From Litorivivens sp047622145 (GTDB lineage: Bacteria > Pseudomonadota > Gammaproteobacteria > Pseudomonadales > Spongiibacteraceae), in assembly GCA_047622145.1 (NCBI GenBank), contig JBLHMO010000058.1, positions 1-19,134 of the forward strand: a DNA stretch of 19,134 nt, written 5' to 3'. A program made the translations under genes and the position numbers. The notes below the pieces were generated by a model. It saw only the letters and a list, made by a program, of their open reading frames with translations. It was not told the origin of the DNA and did no database searches. Of the stretch, positions 16,026-19,134 are shown one piece after another (position 1 is the first letter of the stretch; each line of letters starts with the position of its first letter).

Positions 16026-16403
16026 AATACTGAGCATGGGGAAAGTTTCATCACTGTTGATGATGATATAATAATTGTTGAAGTTATAGGATCTTTTAAC
16101 AGCGAGGGAGTTAGTAAATCAATTGAAAATTTAAAAGCTGCAATTGATGGCTTCGGTGAAAATGAATTTAAATTATTGTTTGATTATACTAATGCAGAGG
16201 GGGGAACTCCCGAAGTGTTTGAAAAAATAAATGAATGTAACGTTTGGTTAAACAGTAAGAACATGACTGCAAAGGCACTAGCGATAAAATCAGAGACAAT
16301 TTTGGAAATATTAGAAAGTAGAACTCCTGCAAGAAAATCGCAACACTCAAAAAATTTCGGCAATAAAGCCAGCGCTCTGGTCTGGCTTAAATCACAGTCA
16401 TAA
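16023..16403 (+). CDS. STAS/SpoIIAA-like gene-cassette protein
   Basis: A 126-residue, AT-rich gene unlike its neighbours in base composition. Predicted alternating strands and helices (IIIVEVIGSF, FKLLFDYTNAEG, KALAIKS) and a closing FGNKASALVWLK resemble STAS or SpoIIAA-like anti-anti-sigma or cytosolic STAS proteins. The match is to fold only, with no diagnostic phospho-serine site. It is not membrane-bound. Its TAA stop (16401-16403) sits inside the R'' box of the attC site (TCATAAC), as is normal for an integron gene cassette. Its ATG lies in a TTATGA sequence, which would match the R' box end of a preceding attC. The IS3 remnant abuts it at 16018. Foreign origin through cassette integration is likely; function unknown. 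Confidence 0.75.
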   Translation: MNTEHGESFITVDDDIIIVEVIGSFNSEGVSKSIENLKAAIDGFGENEFKLLFDYTNAEGGTPEVFEKINECNVWLNSKNMTAKALAIKSETILEILESRTPARKSQHSKNFGNKASALVWLKSQS

Positions 16404-16497
16404 CAAGCTGTTAAAAAAGGTCAAAATACTGCGGGCTTTGCCCCATAGCCGCTTATTCTAGTCCGCCATATTATTCTCTGTTAACGGTGCGTCATCT
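16398..16497 (+). other. complete attC recombination site (integron cassette)
   Basis: R'' TCATAAC (16398-16404) and R' GTCATCT (16491-16497) are joined by a palindromic interior. Reading the two arms against each other, ATAAC pairs with the 3' GTCAT (one mismatch) across a five-base spacer. GTTAA (about 16410-16414) pairs with the 3' TTAAC (16481-16485) as the L boxes. Both R and L boxes keep identical spacing, the key attC feature. Farther in, AATAC...GCGG and CCGCTTATT (about 16424-16457) form the variable stem with a 14-base loop. The crossover position in R' reads GTC instead of GTT, so recombination may be impaired. The length, 100 bases, is normal for attC. Confidence 0.78.
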
Positions 16498-16538
16498 AAT
16501 TTAAATACCAGCCCTGTCGATAGCATATTTTCTAGGGA

Positions 16539-16832
16539 TTAAGTTTTATCTCGACGTAACTTAAGTAACCATGAAGATTGATTCTTTTCCGCGTCGTAAA
16601 ATACAGCCATGGTGAAAAAAAACATGAGTAGTAGTATTGCGTGAGCGGCTAGACTTATGCCGAAGTAAATAATACTTCCAATATATATTGAAAAAGAAAA
16701 GCTCCACAGGCCAGCTAAAATCACCATGATATAAAATCTACTGACAGGATCAGGGATATGTCTGAGTGGATTTATTTTAGAATCAAAAATATATTTGTAG
16801 TAATCATATATCCTAAGTGCAAATACTTTCAT
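16539..16832 (-). CDS. small membrane protein, gene inverted within a cassette
   Basis: A 97-residue protein not recognised from any family. Two membrane segments are predicted (about 33-52, SRFYIMVILAGLWSFSFSIY; and 55-78, IYFGISLAAHAILLLMFFFT). A cytosolic basic N terminus (KVFALRIYDYYKYIF) and a C-terminal charged tail (WLLKLRRDKT) flank them. It starts at ATG (16832) with a good AGAGGA ribosome site, so it is likely expressed. It lies between two attC-like sites but is transcribed against the attC direction. Inverted cassette genes usually need their own promoter, and inverted cassettes are often toxin-antitoxin, membrane or defence genes in other integrons. That last point is a general observation, not evidence for this protein. 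Confidence 0.65.
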   Translation of the reverse strand: MKVFALRIYDYYKYIFDSKINPLRHIPDPVSRFYIMVILAGLWSFSFSIYIGSIIYFGISLAAHAILLLMFFFTMAVFYDAEKNQSSWLLKLRRDKT

Positions 16833-16933
16833 AATCTGTCCTCTTATTTTAAAATGTCCTACATCACTTTACGATTGCATTTCATATTTGGATCACAATA
16901 ATATTCTTTTTAGTTACTGTCGCGCCCATCGTC

Positions 16934-16970
16934 ACATAACAAGTTGTTAAATAAAGACAAAATACGGTTT
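16934..16970 (+). other. truncated attC site (5' half)
   Basis: From CATAAC (16935) the sequence matches the 5' end of attC1 (16399-16429) at 27 of 31 positions, including R'' (ATAAC), the spacer and the L'' GTTAAA box. It ends at 16970 where the IS3 end TGGACTTCCC (16971) begins. No 3' half (L' and R') is visible within the next 400 bases. Confidence 0.75.
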
Positions 16971-17058
16971 TGGACTTCCCTGTCTAACCTAGACACTTAG
17001 GGCTGCCTTTTTGAGGCTGTTTCAAAGGCTTCTGGGCTGACGCCGCCGAGGTGGCTGC
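16971..17058 (-). mobile_element. second IS3-family remnant (right end, minus strand)
   Basis: The + strand begins TGGACTTCCC (16971-16980), which is the right end of an element on the minus strand. It carries a 25-base inverted-repeat-like sequence with CTAGACAC, as in the other IS3 remnant. A minus-strand transposase C-terminus follows: TRSHLGGVSPEAFETASKRQP, stop at 16997-16999. It matches the conserved SxLGGxSPEAFE of IS3 OrfB. Only about 20 residues of transposase are recognisable; beyond about 17060 the similarity ends. Confidence 0.8.
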
Positions 17059-17335
17059 GTGTAGTGCAAGTCGACGGGCTTCTTTGAAGTGTCCGCAAAA
17101 ACGGGGTAGAACCCGATGCCAGCAGACGCTGGAGAGGTGTATTTGGGGCTAGCGAAATCAAGTAGAAATGCTGCCCGACTAAATGCAGCATATGTCGCCA
17201 ATGTGTTGCCCGTCCAAAGTAATATAAGCATCGTGTCCACGATAAATATTTGAGGGCTTAGTAAATTAGTTCCGGCAGTGTAAGCCACGAAAAGGTAAAT
17301 GCTACTATCATCTGTTATTGCAAATCAAGGTGGAA
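17059..17335. other. 277-base unassigned region
   Basis: Minus-strand reading frames here (17288-17022, for example) give a hydrophobic stretch IFIVDTMLILLWTG and the peptide PASAGIGFYPVFADTSKKP. They have no recognisable domain or good ribosome site, and the end overlaps the IS3 remnant in another frame. This may be the rest of a truncated cassette gene or more IS debris. No gene can be supported. Confidence 0.3.
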
Positions 17336-17363
17336 ATAGTTAATAGTTAATAGTTAATAGTTA
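17336..17363. repeat. four tandem copies of a 7-bp repeat (ATAGTTA)
   Basis: (ATAGTTA)4 occupies 28 bases, 82-109 bases upstream of the TonB-dependent receptor start. The repeats are exact. Such short tandem repeats can change copy number by slippage. Confidence 0.85.
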
Positions 17364-17376
17364 TACTGCGGTATAA
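17361..17376. promoter_or_regulatory. palindrome TTATAC-N4-GTATAA
   Basis: Perfect 6-base arms (17361-17366 and 17371-17376) around TGCG overlap the last copy of the 7-bp repeat and lie about 70 bases before the receptor gene. This is a plausible operator, and the second arm (TATAAA) could also serve as a -10-like element. Confidence 0.45.
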
Positions 17377-17444
17377 AAATATATCCGAGTTACCCTATCA
17401 CAGAGAGATGTAGGCAAGCTTGACGCCATCACCCTGAGGTCAAA

Positions 17445-19134
17445 ATGTTGAATAACTATAAAAAAAAGATAAGTAACAAGCGCAATACAGTCACAGCCTT
17501 ATTATCCCTGGTCATCGCCGGCAGCGGCTTTGTGCCCATATACACCCTTGCCGCCAACACCAGCGGAACACTCGAAGAGGTTTTGGTTACGGCTCGAAAG
17601 CGTAGTGAAAGCATGCAGGATATCCCGATTGCGGTCAGCGCCCTAAGCGGCCAAGACCTTCTTGACAAGGGCATCAGCAACACCAAAGAACTCACCAAAA
17701 TGGTGCCAAGCTTAGAAATACGCGAAGGCCAAGCAAATCAAATTTATATCCGCGGTATTGGCGAACGCACCGGCTTTGCCCGTGTTGATCCCGCGGTGGG
17801 CGTCTATTTAGACGACCTATTCCTACCCCGCTCAGACGGTCAGCTTCTCGACACCGTTGATGTGCAAAGTATTCAGGTATTACGTGGTCCACAGGGCACC
17901 TTGTTTGGCAAGAACACCACCGGCGGCGCCATGGTGGTCAGCTTAGTTAAACCCAATGACAGTAACGAAGGGTATGTAGAAATCGGACTGGGTAATTACA
18001 CTCAGCGACATATTAAGGCTGCGAAGAATATCCCAATTAGCGACACCTTCTTCAGCCGAATTGCCTTCAACATCAACAAGAATGAAGGTTATATGGAGGA
18101 CATCTCCCAAGGCCGAAACAATACCTCGGTCGATCGCCAATCGCTGCTCTTCCAAACCCGCTGGGAAGCTAGCCAGTCCTTCACCCTCGACACTCAAGCA
18201 TTTCTGGGTAAAGTACGTGAGAACTTTCCCGGTGCCAATTGTAATGTGCCCAGTGATCATGCGCTGTACATAGAGGGACTTTGGGTCGCTCACCCTGGCG
18301 ACACCGACCCAAGTGATTTGACCGCATTTCGTGAAAACTGCGAAAGCAACTCTAGACAGCGTTTGGGTGACCTGAAGGCCAATCAAGGCCCCAATGCTCA
18401 GCTCAACAAAGACCTCGACACCCTGCTGCTGGCAGCGACAGCCGAATGGGAAATCAGTGAAAGCATGAGCTTAAAAACCGTGATCGGCGTTCGCGGCGAA
18501 AAAGAAGGCCCTATCCAAGCTAGCGATACCGACGGCGGCCCAGCGCTGTGGGGCAGCTATGTGAATACCGAGGACAGCGACCGCCGCTCCTACAGCTTCG
18601 AACTCCAGTTAAATGGCGATGCGTTTTCCCAACGGCTGAGCTACACAACTGGCTTATTTTTGATGCAAGAGACCAATACAGAAAATTTCAATGTCACCAA
18701 TACACTTAGAGGTTTCGATGCTCAAACCTTGGCTGAAATCGCCCAAGGAACAAAACCCACCCGCCCAGCCCCCGGCGGCACTACCCCACTGATTGGCTTT
18801 GTCGGCGCACCACTGATTGCCTCGGGTTTTGATCTTGCCAACACCACCGCCGCCCTGTTTGCCCAAGGTTCATTCGATATTACTGAGAATCTAGAAGTGA
18901 CCCTAGGGTTTCGTGTTACCGCCGAAAAGCGTCAATCAGAATTAAGCGTTATAGAAGCGGACATGGACGCCATTGGTCAACGCATAACCGGAAGCGGCCT
19001 GTTTGGCAATGGACTGAGCGCAGGGGTATTTGGCCCAGGCGCAGAGGGCTTCTACCCCTATTTAGGGCCTCTTGGCTGGCGGGATGATCCAGCCGGCATT
19101 GCAGCTGCGCTGTTCCCCGACGCCAATGGCGATG
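17445..19134 (+). CDS. TonB-dependent outer-membrane receptor, N-terminal 563 residues (runs off right edge)
   Basis: An open reading frame from ATG 17445 to the window end, with GAGG (17436-17439) five bases before the start. An N-terminal signal peptide (about 1-36, basic MLNNYKKKISNKR then a hydrophobic TALLSLVIAGSGFVP stretch, cleavage near TLAA) leads to a TonB-box-like EEVLVTARKRSES (44-56). The plug domain follows, with DIPIAVSALSG, YIRGIGER, and the conserved VLRGPQGTLFGKNTTGGAM (145-163). The beta-barrel portion then begins and is incomplete (a full protein is about 700-800 residues). This class imports large or scarce nutrients, such as siderophores, polyaromatics or steroids, across the outer membrane using TonB energy. 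The ligand is unknown. It belongs to the catabolic-type branch lacking a sensor domain. Confidence 0.93.
   Translation, partial: MLNNYKKKISNKRNTVTALLSLVIAGSGFVPIYTLAANTSGTLEEVLVTARKRSESMQDIPIAVSALSGQDLLDKGISNTKELTKMVPSLEIREGQANQIYIRGIGERTGFARVDPAVGVYLDDLFLPRSDGQLLDTVDVQSIQVLRGPQGTLFGKNTTGGAMVVSLVKPNDSNEGYVEIGLGNYTQRHIKAAKNIPISDTFFSRIAFNINKNEGYMEDISQGRNNTSVDRQSLLFQTRWEASQSFTLDTQAFLGKVRENFPGANCNVPSDHALYIEGLWVAHPGDTDPSDLTAFRENCESNSRQRLGDLKANQGPNAQLNKDLDTLLLAATAEWEISESMSLKTVIGVRGEKEGPIQASDTDGGPALWGSYVNTEDSDRRSYSFELQLNGDAFSQRLSYTTGLFLMQETNTENFNVTNTLRGFDAQTLAEIAQGTKPTRPAPGGTTPLIGFVGAPLIASGFDLANTTAALFAQGSFDITENLEVTLGFRVTAEKRQSELSVIEADMDAIGQRITGSGLFGNGLSAGVFGPGAEGFYPYLGPLGWRDDPAGIAAALFPDANGD

Noticed and set aside
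17022..17288. Minus-strand 88-residue frame with a hydrophobic stretch
   Set aside because: It overlaps the IS3 C-terminal remnant in another frame, has no good ribosome site and no known family; kept as unassigned region only.
17336..17363. Tandem heptamer as a CRISPR array
   Set aside because: Units are 7 bp with no spacers.
16019..17440. Integron integrase or attI site near the cassettes
   Set aside because: No tyrosine-recombinase frame or attI-like structure was found in the window.

Overview
The window looks like chromosomal DNA of a marine or soil gammaproteobacterium of moderate GC. The clearest family matches (RlmI, YajD and YfbR types) are enterobacterial or gammaproteobacterial housekeeping proteins. 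The mix of LLM flavin monooxygenases, SDR and aldehyde dehydrogenases, SnoaL-like and CrtC-like proteins and a TonB-dependent receptor resembles catabolic gammaproteobacteria of the Spongiibacteraceae/Cellvibrionales kind. The taxonomic placement is inference only.

Positions 1-8430 form a catabolic block. On the minus strand lie a SnoaL/NTF2-like protein (2372-1896), a CrtC/AttH-like lipocalin-fold protein (1703-540) and a partial LLM flavin oxidoreductase starting with TTG (526 to the left edge). A 386-base divergent intergenic region separates them from a plus-strand FdhF/YdeP-type molybdopterin oxidoreductase (2759-4933). Next is a three-gene plus-strand set: a beta-hydroxyacid dehydrogenase (HIBADH type), an aldehyde dehydrogenase and an SDR (5187-8428). 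Together they suggest oxidation of an alcohol through an aldehyde to an acid, but the substrate cannot be read from the sequence.

Positions 8430-13650 are mostly core genes. They comprise a yfbR-like 5'-deoxynucleotidase (minus), a DMT/EamA exporter split by a -1 frameshift at a T TTT TTA heptamer, a second LLM oxidoreductase, rlmI, and yajD (minus). A large inverted repeat sits between the convergent SDR and yfbR genes.

Positions 13650-17440 are accessory DNA. A membrane histidine-kinase-like protein has lost all of its recognisable ATP-binding motifs and is closed by a strong terminator. Directly after it is a decayed IS3-family element (15110-16018) with good 25-bp terminal inverted repeats. 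Next comes an AT-rich mini-island. It holds a STAS-like gene whose stop codon lies inside an integron attC recombination site (16398-16497), then an inverted small membrane-protein gene. A second attC half follows (about 16934-16970) and is cut off by the end of a second, oppositely oriented IS3 remnant (from 16971). No integrase is visible, so this appears to be an integrase-less gene-cassette remnant (CALIN) trapped between IS3 relics. I regard it as the most interesting part of the window.

The window ends in a TonB-dependent receptor (17445 to the right edge). Its upstream region carries a four-copy 7-bp tandem repeat joined to a palindrome.
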